A stretch of DNA of 64,000 nucleotides from Stenotrophomonas sp. 704A1 (GCF_030549525.1 NZ_CP130831.1:1-64000); one strand, 5' to 3'. Positions 40,005-52,078 are shown, counted from the first letter of the stretch. Numbers and translations: made by a program. The notes: generated by a model not told the origin, from the letters alone.

Positions 40005-40187
40005 ATGAGGACTATCCACTGGCTCGGCATCGCGTTCCTGTGGATGCTTCCGCTGAACGTCCTGCTGCTGACGGCCGGCAAGCTGATGTGGGGCGAAGCG
40101 CTCGGAGAAGAAGAGCTCGTTGGCTTGGGTGTGGCGGTGTTCGGCGCTGTGGCGGGCGGGATTCTCTATCGCCGCCGTCCTCGGTAG
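40005..40187 (+). CDS. Small two-helix membrane protein
   Basis: The 60-residue protein has two hydrophobic helices (about 5-25 and 38-54) and a basic tail YRRRPR. It follows the immunity gene by 9 bp. Its TAG stop is part of the GTAG end of a SMAG-like palindrome. The function is unknown. Confidence 0.6.
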   Translation: MRTIHWLGIAFLWMLPLNVLLLTAGKLMWGEALGEEELVGLGVAVFGAVAGGILYRRRPR

Positions 40188-40252
40188 CGTCGAGCCTGCT
40201 CGACTTCGCTCCAGGTTCAGTCGAGCAAGCGATATCGTCGAGCAGGCTCGAG
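40184..40252. repeat. Inverted pair of SMAG-like palindromes
   Basis: GTAGCGTCGAGCCTGCTCGAC (40184-40204) has the terminal GTAG and a GC palindrome. Its core returns inverted at 40237-40252 as GTCGAGCAGGCTCGAG. The pair sits between convergent genes and can form hairpins. Confidence 0.65.
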
Positions 40253-40253
40253 G

Positions 40254-40961
40254 TCACCCCCCAAACAACTTCTGCGCGCTCTGGAACAGGATCCAGCTGG
40301 TGGCGATGAACTTGTCGCCGCCCTGCGGCCGGTTGCCGCGATGGGTGTGGGTGAACGCGGTCGGGGCGATCAGCAGGCTGCCGGTACGCGGTGCGATCTT
40401 CCGGCCCTGGAACAGGAACTCGGTTTCGCCCTCTTCGAAGTCGTCGTTGAGGTACAGCGTCCACAGCACGTGCCGGTGCAGCGTCTCGGCCTGCGCGTCC
40501 TTCGGGTACAGCTCGCAGTGCCAGTACGGGTAGCCGCCCTCGCCCGCCGCATACCATTGCAGGTTGATTGCGCCGGGGCGCAGGCAGGTGCGCGCCAGAT
40601 CCGCCAGCTGCTCCGGCGCCATGTCGGGGAAATCCTCGGCCGACAGGCGTCGCGGCTGGCCGTTGCTGTCCTGGATCTGCAACATCAGCGGCGCGATCAA
40701 TGCCTGTGGATAACGGCGTAGATAAGTCTGCAGACCGGCAAATACCGCCTGCTGCAGCTGCTGGTCCACATCCTGCCAGCCGTCCACGCCGCTGATCCGC
40801 AGATCCTTGCTGTGCTTGAGTTCCGGGAATACACCGCTGCCCACCGCACCGGGTTTCAGGCCCTGGCTTGCACGCATGCGCGCGACGATCGCAGCGCACA
40901 CGTCGCTGGGGACGGCGTTGTGGATGACCTCGATGAAATCGACAGGGCCCGGCGCGTGCAT
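40254..40961 (-). CDS. 2-oxoglutarate/Fe(II)-dependent oxygenase (prolyl 4-hydroxylase type)
   Basis: The 235-residue protein has a double-stranded beta-helix core in its C-terminal half: YPYWHCELYPKD, LWTLYLNDDFEEGETEF, KIAPRTGSLLIAP and FTHTHRG, ending with the likely 2-oxoglutarate-binding strand KFIATSWI. The layout equals the P4Hc family. The substrate is unknown. ATG is at 40961. Confidence 0.85.
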   Translation of the reverse strand: MHAPGPVDFIEVIHNAVPSDVCAAIVARMRASQGLKPGAVGSGVFPELKHSKDLRISGVDGWQDVDQQLQQAVFAGLQTYLRRYPQALIAPLMLQIQDSNGQPRRLSAEDFPDMAPEQLADLARTCLRPGAINLQWYAAGEGGYPYWHCELYPKDAQAETLHRHVLWTLYLNDDFEEGETEFLFQGRKIAPRTGSLLIAPTAFTHTHRGNRPQGGDKFIATSWILFQSAQKLFGG

Positions 40962-41022
40962 GCGTGCATTCCTTGGACGGCAAGGGCTTGATGGTGCCGT
41001 TTGCCGCCCCTGCTGTCACCCC

Positions 41023-41052
41023 GCGGTCATGTCATCAAGGTGCCATGACCGC
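41023..41052. terminator. Possible hairpin between fbp and the oxygenase gene
   Basis: GCGGTCATG pairs with CATGACCGC across a 12-nt loop. There is no T tract, so it may be a weak or Rho-type terminator. Confidence 0.3.
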
Positions 41053-41069
41053 TGTAGGGATGGCCGCGG

Positions 41070-42086
41070 TCAGACGCTCTTCGCGTCATGCTCCTGGTGA
41101 TAGCGCACGGCTTCGGCGACCTCTTCGCGCGAACCGAGGAACACCGGCACGCGCTGGTGCAGGTGGTCGGGCTGGAGGTCGGTAATGCGCTCGCGACCGG
41201 TCCAGGCAGCGCCGCCGGCCTGCTCCACCAGCAGGCCCATCGGGTTGGCCTCGTACATCAGGCGCAGCTTGCCGGCCTTGGACGGATCCTTCTTGTCCCA
41301 CGGATAGATGAAGATGCCGCCGCGGGTGAGGATGCGGTGCACATCGGCGACCATGCTGGCGATCCAGCGCATGTTGAAGTTCTTGCCGCGCGGGCCATCC
41401 TTGCCGGCCAGCAGGTCTTCCACGTAGGCCTGCATCGGCGCTTCCCAGTGCCGCTGGTTGGACATGTTGATGGCGAACTCCTGGGTGGCCGCCGGGATCT
41501 GCATGTTCTCGGTGGTCAGCACGAACTCGCCGGTTTCGCGGTCCAGGGTGAAGGCATGGGTACCGTGGCCGACGGTCAGCACCAGCTGCGTGCTGGGCCC
41601 GTAGATGCAGTAACCGGCGGCGATCTGCCTGCTGCCCGGCTGCAGGAAGGCGTCATCGCCAGGCAGTTCGACGTTGGTCGGGCAGCGCAGCACCGAGAAG
41701 ATGGTGCCGACGGAGACGTTGACGTCGATGTTGGAACTGCCATCCAGGGGATCGAACAGCAGCAGGAAATCGCCGCGCGGGTAGATGTCCGGCACCGGCT
41801 GGCTGTGGTCCATCTCCTCCGAGGCGCAGGCGGCGAGGTGGCCACCCCAGGCGTTGGCTTCCAGCAGGATCTCGTTGCTGATGACATCCAGCTTCTTCTG
41901 CGCTTCGCCCTGCACGTTGCCAGTACCGGCCTCGCCGAGCACGCCACCGAGGGCGCCCTTGCTGACGGCGATGGAGATGCTGGTGCAGGCGCGGGCGACG
42001 ACCGCGATCAGCTGGCGCAGATCGGCGTTGATGCGGCCGGCGTGCTGCTGCTGGATCAGGAAGCGGGTCAACGAGGTACGGGACAT
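41070..42086 (-). CDS. fbp: Fructose-1,6-bisphosphatase, class 1
   Basis: This gluconeogenic enzyme hydrolyses fructose 1,6-bisphosphate to fructose 6-phosphate. The 338-residue product has the metal-site motifs ASEEMD and [17 protein letters not shown] and the C-terminal [20 protein letters not shown]. Length is normal. The start is ATG at 42086. Confidence 0.97.
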   Translation of the reverse strand: MSRTSLTRFLIQQQHAGRINADLRQLIAVVARACTSISIAVSKGALGGVLGEAGTGNVQGEAQKKLDVISNEILLEANAWGGHLAACASEEMDHSQPVPDIYPRGDFLLLFDPLDGSSNIDVNVSVGTIFSVLRCPTNVELPGDDAFLQPGSRQIAAGYCIYGPSTQLVLTVGHGTHAFTLDRETGEFVLTTENMQIPAATQEFAINMSNQRHWEAPMQAYVEDLLAGKDGPRGKNFNMRWIASMVADVHRILTRGGIFIYPWDKKDPSKAGKLRLMYEANPMGLLVEQAGGAAWTGRERITDLQPDHLHQRVPVFLGSREEVAEAVRYHQEHDAKSV

Positions 42087-42214
42087 GAGCGGGCAGGTCT
42101 CGGCAGCGGGAAAACGCCTATTGTCGCCCGTCTGGCGGGGCCGTGCGTGAGCGCGGGAAGGCGTAATCGTTTCCAGATGCGTTGCGCTCGTGGCGCCTTC
42201 CTTTTATCGAGGCT

Positions 42215-42318
42215 CGTGGGAGGGGGAGGCGATGCAGGACACGCTGCAAGTACGTCCATGTAAGCTCGATGGCGCCATCCATGGCGCCAACGGTCCTGCA
42301 TCGCCTCCCCCTCCCACG
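42215..42318. repeat. Perfect 26-bp inverted repeat with a nested hairpin
   Basis: The arms at 42215-42240 and 42293-42318 are exact reverse complements over 26 bp. The 52-bp interior contains a second perfect repeat, TGGCGCCAT with ATGGCGCCA (42270-42278 and 42281-42289). The structure could be a dispersed intergenic element or a non-autonomous mobile sequence; it codes for nothing recognisable. Confidence 0.8.
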
Positions 42319-42363
42319 CGCTTCAGGGTTCGCCGCGAGCGCGGTGGGGATGGCAAAGGCAAG

Positions 42364-42397
42364 AGCAAAAAACAAAGGCGCCTTTCGGCGCCTTTGT
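42364..42397 (-). terminator. Rho-independent terminator of tyrB
   Basis: On the minus strand an 11-bp stem (ACAAAGGCGCC with GGCGCCTTTGT) with a GAAA loop is followed by a T-rich tract. It lies 24 bp after the tyrB stop. Confidence 0.88.
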
Positions 42398-42420
42398 CTT
42401 CAATCCACTTGAGCGTTGCT

Positions 42421-43623
42421 TCAGCCCTTGGCGACGGTGGCCACGGCCTTGGCGACGTACTCCAGGTTGTTCTGGTTCAGCGCGGCCACGCAGATGCGGC
42501 CGGTGCCGACGGCGTAGATACCGAACTCGTCGCGCAGGCGCTCGACCTGTTCGCGGCTCAGGCCCGAGTAGGAGAACATGCCTGCCTGCTCGTTGATGAA
42601 ACCGAACTGCGGGGCACCGGCAGCGGCCAGCTTCTCGACCAGGCCCTGGCGCAGGGCGTGGATGCGCTCGCGCATCTCGGTCAGTTCCTGCTCCCACATC
42701 GCGCGCAGCTCGGGGTTGGTCAGCACACCGGCAACCAGCGCGGCACCGTGGGTGGACGGACTGGAGTAGATCGTGCGGATCACGCGCTTGACCTGCGACT
42801 GCACCGCCTTGGCGTCCGCGGCGGTCGGCGCGACCATCGACAGCGCACCCACGCGCTCGCCGTACAGCGAGAACGACTTGGAGTACGAGTTGGCGACGAT
42901 GAAGCTGTCGATGCCGGCCTCGGCGATGATGCGCACGGCAGCGCCATCCTGCTCGATGCCCTTGTCGAAGCCCTGGTAGGCCATGTCGATGAAGGGGAAC
43001 AGCTGCTTGTCCTTGAGCAGCTGGGCCACCTGCTTCCACTGGCTGACGGTGAGGTCGGCGCCGGTGGGGTTGTGGCAGCAGGCATGCAGCAGCACCACGG
43101 TACCGGCCTGCAGCTTGCCCAGATCGGCCAGCATGCCGTCGAAATCAACGCCATGGGTGGTCGGGTCGAAGTAGGTGTAATCCACCACCTCGAAACCCGC
43201 GGCACTGAACACCGCGCGGTGGTTCTCCCAGCTCGGGTTGCTCAGGGCGACGGTGGCGTGCGGCAGCAGCTTCTTCAGCACGTCGGCGCCGACGCGCAGC
43301 GCACCACTGCCACCGACGGTCTGCGCGGTGGTGACGCGGCCGGCGGCCAGCAGCGGCGAGTCCTTGCCGAACACCAGCTCACGGGTGGCCTGGGTGTACG
43401 CCGGCAGGCCATCGATCGGCAGGTAGCCGCGCGGTTTGGCTTCAGCGGCGAGCTGCTGCTCGATCTGCTTGACGGCGCGCAGCAGCGGAATGCGGCCGCT
43501 CTCGTCGTAGTAGATGCCCACACCCAGGTTGACCTTGGTCGGGCGGCTGTCGGCGTTGTACGCCTCGGTCAGGCCCAGGATCGGGTCGCCTGGGACCAGT
43601 TCCACGTTTGCAAAGAAGGACAC
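42421..43623 (-). CDS. tyrB: Aromatic amino acid aminotransferase
   Basis: This PLP enzyme of the aspartate/tyrosine aminotransferase class I family transfers amino groups between aromatic or dicarboxylic amino acids and 2-oxoglutarate. The 400-residue product begins SFFANVELVPGDPILGL and has HACCHNPTGADL and the PLP lysine in NSYSKSFSLYGERVG. The start is GTG at 43623, where the conserved N-terminus begins; the longer frame upstream adds unrelated residues. It is divergent from a TonB receptor. Confidence 0.93.
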   Translation of the reverse strand: MSFFANVELVPGDPILGLTEAYNADSRPTKVNLGVGIYYDESGRIPLLRAVKQIEQQLAAEAKPRGYLPIDGLPAYTQATRELVFGKDSPLLAAGRVTTAQTVGGSGALRVGADVLKKLLPHATVALSNPSWENHRAVFSAAGFEVVDYTYFDPTTHGVDFDGMLADLGKLQAGTVVLLHACCHNPTGADLTVSQWKQVAQLLKDKQLFPFIDMAYQGFDKGIEQDGAAVRIIAEAGIDSFIVANSYSKSFSLYGERVGALSMVAPTAADAKAVQSQVKRVIRTIYSSPSTHGAALVAGVLTNPELRAMWEQELTEMRERIHALRQGLVEKLAAAGAPQFGFINEQAGMFSYSGLSREQVERLRDEFGIYAVGTGRICVAALNQNNLEYVAKAVATVAKG

Positions 43624-43794
43624 GGCGGTACTCGTTCGGTAGACGGAAAGGGGGAGGAATTGCGCCACGCGGCTTGCGGCCTGTCGGCCGAAACCGACCC
43701 ATCGTAACAAAGCCGGCCGGGGCTGGACGCCGCCATCGTCATCCGTGGCCCCGTACCATGGCGTGCGTTGCCGCCCGATCCATCAACCTGAATC

Positions 43795-45885
43795 ATGAAT
43801 CCTGCTGCACGACGTAACTGCCTACTGTCCTCGGCCCTGTTGCTGTCGCCCCTGGCAGCGGCCGGCGCTCCCGCGCCGAGCACCCTGCCCACGGTGCAGG
43901 TGCAGGCGGCGCGGGTGCAGGGGGTGGATCCCTTCGCTCTGCCGGGCAGTCTGGACACGGTCTGGATCGACCCCGACCGGGCCGGTCCGGGCGTGCAGCT
44001 GTCCGAGGCCCTGGGCGGAGTGCCCGGTCTGCTGGCCCGTGACCGGCAGAACTTCGCCCAGGACACCCAGCTGTCGATCCGTGGCTTCGGCGCGCGCTCG
44101 ACCTTTGGCGTGCGCGGGGTCCGGGTGCTGATCGACGGCGTGCCGGCCACCATGCCTGATGGCCAGGGCCAGCTGTCGCACGCCAGCCTGCTCGGTGCCG
44201 AGCGCGTCGAAGTCCTGCGCGGGCCGTTCTCGGCCCTGTACGGCAACTCCTCCGGCGGCGTGCTGCAGGTGTGGAGCGCGCAGGGCCAGGCCGGTGATCC
44301 CTGGCGGCTGCGGGTGAACGCGGGTGCCGACGCGACAGTCAGCGTCGGCGCCCAGCTGCGCGGCGCGGGCAGGGGCATCGACTACAACATCGCGGCCAAC
44401 CACTTCCGAACCGATGGCTGGCGCGACCACAGCCGCGCACGCCGCGAATCGCTCAATGCCCGCTTCGGCACCGAGCTGGGCGGCGGCCGCCTGGAGCTGC
44501 TGCTCAACGCGCTGCAGGCCCCGGATGCACAGGATCCGCTGGGCCTGACCCGCGCACAGGTGGCCGCCGATCCACGCCAGGCGACGGCGGTGGCGGCGCA
44601 GTACAACACCCGCAAGTCGGTGCGCCAGCAGCAGGCCGGCCTGCGCTGGACCCGGGAAACCGGCGCGCAGCGCTGGCAACTGATGGGATATGCCGGCCAG
44701 CGCACCGTGACCCAGTTCCTGCCGATTCCACCCGCGCCGCAGGCCAACCCGCTGCACGCCGGTGGGGTGATCGACCTGGACGGCGGCTACGGCGGACTGG
44801 ATGCGCGCTGGGGCTGGAACGGCGATGTGGCGGGGCGCCCGCTGGACCTGGTGGTCGGGATCAACGCCGACCGCCAGCGCCAGCACCGCACCGGTTACGA
44901 GAACGTCGTCGGCAGCCTGCTGGGCGTGCGCGGCCGGCTGCGCCGCGACCAGATCGATGTGGTGCAGAACCTGGATCAGTTCGCCCAGCTGTGGTGGCAA
45001 TGGAGCCCGCGCTGGTCGCTGCTGGCGGGCGTGCGCCACAGCGCGGTGCGCTTCGAATCGGATGATCGCTACATCGTCGGCCGCAACCCGGATGACAGCG
45101 GCCACCGTCGTTACCAGGCCACCACGCCGGTGGCGGGCGTCAGTTTCGAGGCCAGCCCGCAGTGGCGTCTGCACGCCGCGGTGGGGCGCGGCTTCGAGAC
45201 GCCGACCTTCAACGAGCTGGGCTATCGCGCCGACGGGCAGGCCGGATTGGCGCTGGACCTTGCCGCCGCACGCAGCCGCAACCTGGAGGTCGGCAGCAAG
45301 TGGCGTGCGCAGGATGGAACCCAGCTCGATATCAGCCTGTTCCGTGCAGATACCGACAATGAGCTGGCTGTTGCCAGCAACAGCAACGGTCGCAGCACCT
45401 ACCGCAACATCGGCCGCACCCGCCGCCAGGGCGTGGAACTGCAGTACCGCCATCCGCTGACCGAGCAGCTGGCGCTGCAGCTGGCCTGGACCCGGCTGCA
45501 GGCGCAGGTGCGCTCGCCGTACCTGACCGCCAACGCAGTGGTCGCCGCCGGCACCCGTCTTCCCGGCGTGCCGCGGCAACAGGCCTTCGCCCGCCTGCAG
45601 TGGACCCCGGGGGACTGGCAGTGGGCCGTGGAAGGCAGCGCCGGCAGCGACGTGGTGGTGAATGACCTGGCGACCGATCGCGCGCCGGGCTACGCCGTGC
45701 TGAACCTGGAAGCCGGACGTCGCTGGACGCTGCAGGCCGGTGAACTGCGCGCGTTTGCCCGCATCGACAATGCGCTCGACCAGCGCTACATCGGCTCGGT
45801 GATCGTCAATGATGGCAACGGCCGGTTCTTCGAGCCGGGCCCGGACCGTCGCGCGGGCGTGGGGCTGCAGTGGTCCTGGCGTTAG
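43795..45885 (+). CDS. TonB-dependent outer-membrane receptor
   Basis: The 696-residue protein has a signal peptide (cleavage near AAAGA), a possible TonB box TVQVQAA near 33, a plug domain with QLSIRGFGARSTFGVRGVRVLIDG and VEVLRGPFSALYGNSSGG, and a beta-barrel C-terminus. It is of the siderophore/metal receptor size class, but the ligand cannot be told from the sequence. ATG at 43795; 171 bp from tyrB, which is divergent. Confidence 0.92.
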   Translation: MNPAARRNCLLSSALLLSPLAAAGAPAPSTLPTVQVQAARVQGVDPFALPGSLDTVWIDPDRAGPGVQLSEALGGVPGLLARDRQNFAQDTQLSIRGFGARSTFGVRGVRVLIDGVPATMPDGQGQLSHASLLGAERVEVLRGPFSALYGNSSGGVLQVWSAQGQAGDPWRLRVNAGADATVSVGAQLRGAGRGIDYNIAANHFRTDGWRDHSRARRESLNARFGTELGGGRLELLLNALQAPDAQDPLGLTRAQVAADPRQATAVAAQYNTRKSVRQQQAGLRWTRETGAQRWQLMGYAGQRTVTQFLPIPPAPQANPLHAGGVIDLDGGYGGLDARWGWNGDVAGRPLDLVVGINADRQRQHRTGYENVVGSLLGVRGRLRRDQIDVVQNLDQFAQLWWQWSPRWSLLAGVRHSAVRFESDDRYIVGRNPDDSGHRRYQATTPVAGVSFEASPQWRLHAAVGRGFETPTFNELGYRADGQAGLALDLAAARSRNLEVGSKWRAQDGTQLDISLFRADTDNELAVASNSNGRSTYRNIGRTRRQGVELQYRHPLTEQLALQLAWTRLQAQVRSPYLTANAVVAAGTRLPGVPRQQAFARLQWTPGDWQWAVEGSAGSDVVVNDLATDRAPGYAVLNLEAGRRWTLQAGELRAFARIDNALDQRYIGSVIVNDGNGRFFEPGPDRRAGVGLQWSWR

Positions 45886-45895
45886 GCGGCCCCCG

Positions 45896-45918
45896 GTAGC
45901 GCCGGGCCATGCCCGGCG
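45896..45918 (+). repeat. SMAG repeat (GTAG at the left end)
   Basis: A 23-bp palindrome starting GTAGCGCCGGGCC. With the next, inverted copy it fills the space between two convergent genes and probably acts as a two-way terminator. Confidence 0.85.
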
Positions 45919-45944
45919 GATCCGTCACGTCCGCGCTGCGCGCT

Positions 45945-45967
45945 CGGCGGGCATGGCCCGGCGTTAC
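45945..45967 (-). repeat. SMAG-like repeat, inverted copy
   Basis: The reverse strand reads GTAACGCCGGGCC, a one-base variant of the SMAG start. It forms an inverted pair with the copy at 45896. Confidence 0.75.
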
Positions 45968-45970
45968 CGC

Positions 45971-48012
<2,042 letters not shown>

Positions 48013-48015
48013 GTC

Positions 48016-50490
48016 GTGTCGCTGCACCAGTACCGTCGCAAGCGGCGCCTCGGCGGTGGCAGCGGGCAGACGCCGGAACCGGACGATGCACCGGCCCATG
48101 GCGATCCGCGGCGGCGGCCGATCTTCGTCATCCAGCTGCACCATGCCAGCTCGCGCCACTACGATTTCCGCCTGGAAATGGATGGCGTGCTGAAAAGCTG
48201 GGCGGTGCCGAAGGGGCCGTCGTTGCGGGTCGGAGAGAAGCGCCTGGCAGTGGAAGTGGAGGATCATCCGCTGTCCTATGCCGGCTTTGAAGGTGATATC
48301 CCGCAGGGCCACTACGGCGCCGGCCATGTGCAGGTGTTCGACCACGGCAGCTGGGCCTGCGAAGGCGATCCGCTGGCGGCCTTGGCGGCGGGCAAGATCG
48401 ACTTCGTGCTGCATGGGCAGCGCCTGGCCGGTGGCTGGAAACTGGTGCGCACGGCAATGAAGGGCCGGCAGGTGCAGTGGCTGCTGATCAAGCGCGATGA
48501 CGACGAGGCCCGCGACGCCGAGGCCGATGATCTGCTGGATGCTGCCGCGCCAGCGAAGAAATCGACGAAGAAGTCGACGAAGAAGTCAGCAAAGAAGGCC
48601 GTGCGGGCATCCCCGCGCACATCGGACGCACGTTGGCGGGCGCGCGCGCTGACGCTGGACGGCGCGCGTGACCGCCCCTATCCGCAGGCATTCAAGCCGC
48701 AGTTGACCGACCACCGCGACAGCGCGCCGGATGGCGACCGCTGGCTGCACGAGATCAAGTGGGATGGCTACCGGCTGCTGGCCGATCTGCACGACGGTCA
48801 GGTCAAGCTGCGATCACGCAACGGCCTGGACTGGACCGCCGACTTCCCCGAGGTGGTGCAGGCGGTACTGGCATTGCCAGTCGGCGATGCGCGCCTGGAT
48901 GGCGAACTGGTCGTGCTGGACAGCAACGGCCGCAGCGATTTTGCCGCGCTGCAGCGGGTGATCGACGGCAGCTCGAAGCAACCGCTGCGCTACATCGTGT
49001 TCGACCTGCCCGGTGTGGCGGGCGTTGATATCAGTCGCGCACCGCTGCACGAGCGCAAGGCGCTGCTGAAGGCGCTGCTCGGTGACACGCCGGGGACGCT
49101 TGCCTTCAGCGAGCATGTCATCGACCACGGACCTGCGGTGTTCGATGCCAGCGGCAAGGCCGGCTTCGAAGGCATCGTCAGCAAGCAAGTCGACGCGCCC
49201 TACGTGAACACCCGTGCGCGCAGCTGGGTGAAGGTGAAGCACGAGGACACCGACGAGTTCGTGATCATCGGCCATACCGCGCCGAAGGGATCCCGGGTCG
49301 GATTCGGTTCGTTGCTGCTGGCAGCACCGGACAAGGGGGGACTGCGCTATGTAGGCCGCGTCGGCACCGGCTTCGACGATGACAGCCTGCGCGCGCTGAG
49401 CGCGGCGTTGCAGCCACTGGCGGTGACCTCGCCGGTGCTGGAGCTGCCCGCGCACGTACCGTTCCGCGCGGCCAGCGTGCGCTGGGTGAAGCCGGTGGCC
49501 GTGGCCGAAGTGGCGTTCCGTGGCTGGGGCAAGGAAGGGCTGCTGCGCCAGGCCAGCTTCAAGCGGCTGCGCAGCGACAAGAAGAAGGAGGACCTGGCGA
49601 TGCGCGAAACGGTTGCCGTCGACAGCGGGGACGTTGCCATCACCCACCCCGAGCGCGTGGTGTTTGCACGGAAGAAGCTCAGCAAGGGTGACGTGGCCGA
49701 CTACTACCGGCAGATGGCGCGCTGGATCCTGCCGGAAATCGGTGGACGGCCGCTGTCGTTGCTGCGCTGCCCCGATGGCGTCGGCAAGGCCTGCTTCTTC
49801 CAGAAGCATCACGGCGCCGGGCTGGGCGACGCGGTGCATGCGGTGCCCCTGCAGCAGAAGAGCGGGCGCGAGGAGTATGTCTTCATCGACGACGCCCGCG
49901 GCCTGCTGCAGCTGGTGCAGATGAACACCCTGGAACTGCACCCCTGGGGCGCGACGGTGGCCGACCCGGAGCATCCCGACCGGCTGGTGTTCGATCTCGA
50001 TCCGGGTGAAGGAGTCAGCTGGGCGCAGGTGAAACGGGGGGCACGTGAAGTGCGCGACCGCCTGCAGGAGGTCGGACTGCAGAGCTTCGTGCGGTTGTCC
50101 GGCGGCAAGGGCGTGCACGTGGTGGTGCCGCTGCAGCCGAAGGCGGACTGGAACGAGGCCAAGGCGTTCTGCGAAGCGTTCGCACAGGCCATGGCCGCAC
50201 AGGCGCCGGACCGCTACGTTGCCACGATGAGCAAGGCCAAGCGCACTGGCGTGATCTTCATCGACTGGCTGCGCAATACCCGTGGCGCCACCAGCGTGTG
50301 CTCGTGGTCGCTGCGGGCGCGCGAAAGCGCCGGGGTGGCCGTTCCGCTGCGCTGGGAAGAACTGGCGCGGGTCAGCGCGGCCGATGCGTTCCCGATGGAC
50401 AAAGCGCTGGCACGCGCAAAGCGCCTGAAGGCCGACCCATGGCAGGGCATCGAGCGGTTGCGGCAGACCCTGCCCACATTGAAGCGGTAG
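48016..50490 (+). CDS. ligD: Multifunctional ATP-dependent DNA ligase LigD
   Basis: The 824-residue protein has the Pseudomonas-type order: 3'-phosphoesterase (about 30-160, HHASSRHYDFRLEMDG, WAVPKGPS), a lysine-rich linker (about 175-195), ligase with the adenylation lysine in EIKWDGYRL (near 252) and VNTRARSWVKVK, and the primase-polymerase domain (about 535-800, VFDLDPGEG, SGGKGVHVVVPL). Start GTG at 48016, 3 bp after ku. Its TAG stop falls in the GTAG of a SMAG repeat. Together with Ku it forms a complete minimal end-joining system. Confidence 0.97.
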   Translation: MSLHQYRRKRRLGGGSGQTPEPDDAPAHGDPRRRPIFVIQLHHASSRHYDFRLEMDGVLKSWAVPKGPSLRVGEKRLAVEVEDHPLSYAGFEGDIPQGHYGAGHVQVFDHGSWACEGDPLAALAAGKIDFVLHGQRLAGGWKLVRTAMKGRQVQWLLIKRDDDEARDAEADDLLDAAAPAKKSTKKSTKKSAKKAVRASPRTSDARWRARALTLDGARDRPYPQAFKPQLTDHRDSAPDGDRWLHEIKWDGYRLLADLHDGQVKLRSRNGLDWTADFPEVVQAVLALPVGDARLDGELVVLDSNGRSDFAALQRVIDGSSKQPLRYIVFDLPGVAGVDISRAPLHERKALLKALLGDTPGTLAFSEHVIDHGPAVFDASGKAGFEGIVSKQVDAPYVNTRARSWVKVKHEDTDEFVIIGHTAPKGSRVGFGSLLLAAPDKGGLRYVGRVGTGFDDDSLRALSAALQPLAVTSPVLELPAHVPFRAASVRWVKPVAVAEVAFRGWGKEGLLRQASFKRLRSDKKKEDLAMRETVAVDSGDVAITHPERVVFARKKLSKGDVADYYRQMARWILPEIGGRPLSLLRCPDGVGKACFFQKHHGAGLGDAVHAVPLQQKSGREEYVFIDDARGLLQLVQMNTLELHPWGATVADPEHPDRLVFDLDPGEGVSWAQVKRGAREVRDRLQEVGLQSFVRLSGGKGVHVVVPLQPKADWNEAKAFCEAFAQAMAAQAPDRYVATMSKAKRTGVIFIDWLRNTRGATSVCSWSLRARESAGVAVPLRWEELARVSAADAFPMDKALARAKRLKADPWQGIERLRQTLPTLKR

Positions 50491-50509
50491 CGCCGGGCCC
50501 TGCCCGGCG
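50487..50509 (+). repeat. SMAG repeat overlapping the ligD stop codon
   Basis: The sequence starts GTAGCGCCGGGCC and has a central CCT variant. The ligD stop (50488-50490) is inside it. Confidence 0.8.
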
Positions 50510-50544
50510 AGCGCGCAGCGCGGTGGGCGGAAGCCTGCCGGGCG

Positions 50545-50940
50545 TCAGGCCGACGATACGCTGCGTGACGCGCGGCGGCCGAACCGCCAGCCCAGCAGCA
50601 GCTGCACCGGCAGTGACAGCAGCAGGCCGATGACGAACCAGCGCGGGAAGTCGCCGCCGGTCATCCACAGCCCGTACCCGGCGCCGAGCAGCAGCAGCGA
50701 CCACACCGAAAAGCCGTGGGACCGCGGCCAGCACGGTGCGTAGTACGTGGCAAAGGCAATGGCCGCGATGCCACCCAGCACGGTGAAGGCCAGATCCCAG
50801 CCCAGCTGGGCCTCGCTGCCCGGATGCAGGCGCAGCAACGACGGCAACCAGCCGCCGGCACTGGTCACCAGCGCAAGCGCAAGCAGCGCGCCGATGAGGG
50901 CGAGCAGGGACAGCAAGACGTTCTTGAGGGGGCTGGGCAT
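50545..50940 (-). CDS. Four-helix membrane protein of unknown function
   Basis: The 131-residue protein has hydrophobic helices at about 8-28, 43-66, 75-95 and 99-118 and a basic tail. ATG at 50940. It is convergent with ligD. No family is recognised. Confidence 0.7.
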   Translation of the reverse strand: MPSPLKNVLLSLLALIGALLALALVTSAGGWLPSLLRLHPGSEAQLGWDLAFTVLGGIAAIAFATYYAPCWPRSHGFSVWSLLLLGAGYGLWMTGGDFPRWFVIGLLLSLPVQLLLGWRFGRRASRSVSSA

Positions 50941-51049
50941 GCGCGCATTGTACGGCGCGCCGGCCGCGGGTTCGCGGGCGGACCCGTGACCGGCACGGCC
51001 GCCGTATCCGTGGGAGAGGGAAACGGATACGACGGCCCTGCACAGGCGG

Positions 51050-52078
51050 TCAGGCGGCGAAGTCGAGCACCACGCGGCCCTCGATGGCGCCCGCGCGCAT
51101 GCGCGCGAACACATCGTTGATGTTTTCCAGGCGGTCGGTGCTGACCGTTGCGGCAACCTTGCCCTCGGCAGCGAACCGCAGTGATTCCTGCAGATCCAGG
51201 CGGGTGCCGACGATCGAGCCACGCACGGTGACACCGTTGAGCACCATGCCGAAGATGTCCAGCGGGAAATTGCCCGGTGGCAGCCCGTTGAGCGATACGG
51301 TGCCACCGCGGCGCACCATGCCCAGCGCCTGCTCGAAGGCCTTGGGCGAAACCGCGGTGACCAGCGCGCCATGTGCGCCGCCGATTTCCTTCTTCAGCAG
51401 CGCGGCCGGATCGGTGGTGCGCGCGTTGACGGTGACCTGCGCTCCCAGCCGCCGCGCCAGCGCCAGCTTGGCCTCGTCCACGTCCACCGCCGCCACGTTC
51501 AGGCCCATGGCCCGCGCGTACTGCACCGCCATGTGGCCGAGGCCACCGATACCGGAGATGGCGACCCAGTCACCGGGCCGGGTGTCGGTGACCTTCAGGC
51601 CCTTGTAGACGGTCACACCGGCGCACAGCACCGGCGCGATCTCCACGAAGCCCACGTCCTTCGGAAGCAGGCCGACATAGTTGGCATCGGCCAGTGCGTA
51701 CTCGGCGAAGCCGCCGTTGACCGAGTAGCCGGTGTTGCGCTGCGTCTCGCACAGCGTTTCCCAGCCCCCCAGGCAGTGTTCGCAATGGCCACACGCCGAG
51801 TACAACCAGGGGATGCCGACCCTGTCGCCTTCCTTGACGTGCCCTACCCCGCCTCCCACGGCCACGATGTGCCCCACGCCTTCGTGGCCGGGGATGAATG
51901 GCGGGTTCGGTTTCACCGGCCAGTCGCCCTCGGCGGCGTGCAGGTCGGTGTGGCAGACGCCACAGGCCTCGATCCTGACCAGCACCTCGCCCGCCCCCGG
52001 GCGTGGTACCGCGACTTCCTCGATGACCAGCGGCTTGCCGAACTCGCGCACCACGGCGGCCTTCATGGTTCTGTTCAT
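51050..52078 (-). CDS. adhP: Zinc-dependent alcohol dehydrogenase (AdhP type)
   Basis: This enzyme oxidises primary alcohols with NAD. The 342-residue product has the catalytic zinc site [15 protein letters not shown] and GHEGVG, the four-cysteine structural zinc loop (CGHCEHC and the cysteine after GGWETL), and the nucleotide fold [20 protein letters not shown] at 52078 has GGAG seven bases upstream; a second ATG at 52066 is possible. Confidence 0.92.
   Translation of the reverse strand: MNRTMKAAVVREFGKPLVIEEVAVPRPGAGEVLVRIEACGVCHTDLHAAEGDWPVKPNPPFIPGHEGVGHIVAVGGGVGHVKEGDRVGIPWLYSACGHCEHCLGGWETLCETQRNTGYSVNGGFAEYALADANYVGLLPKDVGFVEIAPVLCAGVTVYKGLKVTDTRPGDWVAISGIGGLGHMAVQYARAMGLNVAAVDVDEAKLALARRLGAQVTVNARTTDPAALLKKEIGGAHGALVTAVSPKAFEQALGMVRRGGTVSLNGLPPGNFPLDIFGMVLNGVTVRGSIVGTRLDLQESLRFAAEGKVAATVSTDRLENINDVFARMRAGAIEGRVVLDFAA

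Larger units (their letters stand above)
42087..42420. other. fbp-tyrB spacer with a large inverted repeat and the tyrB terminator
   Basis: These 334 bases hold no gene. They contain the fbp promoter region (42087-42210), a 104-bp perfect inverted repeat and the terminator of tyrB, each described separately. Confidence 0.7.
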
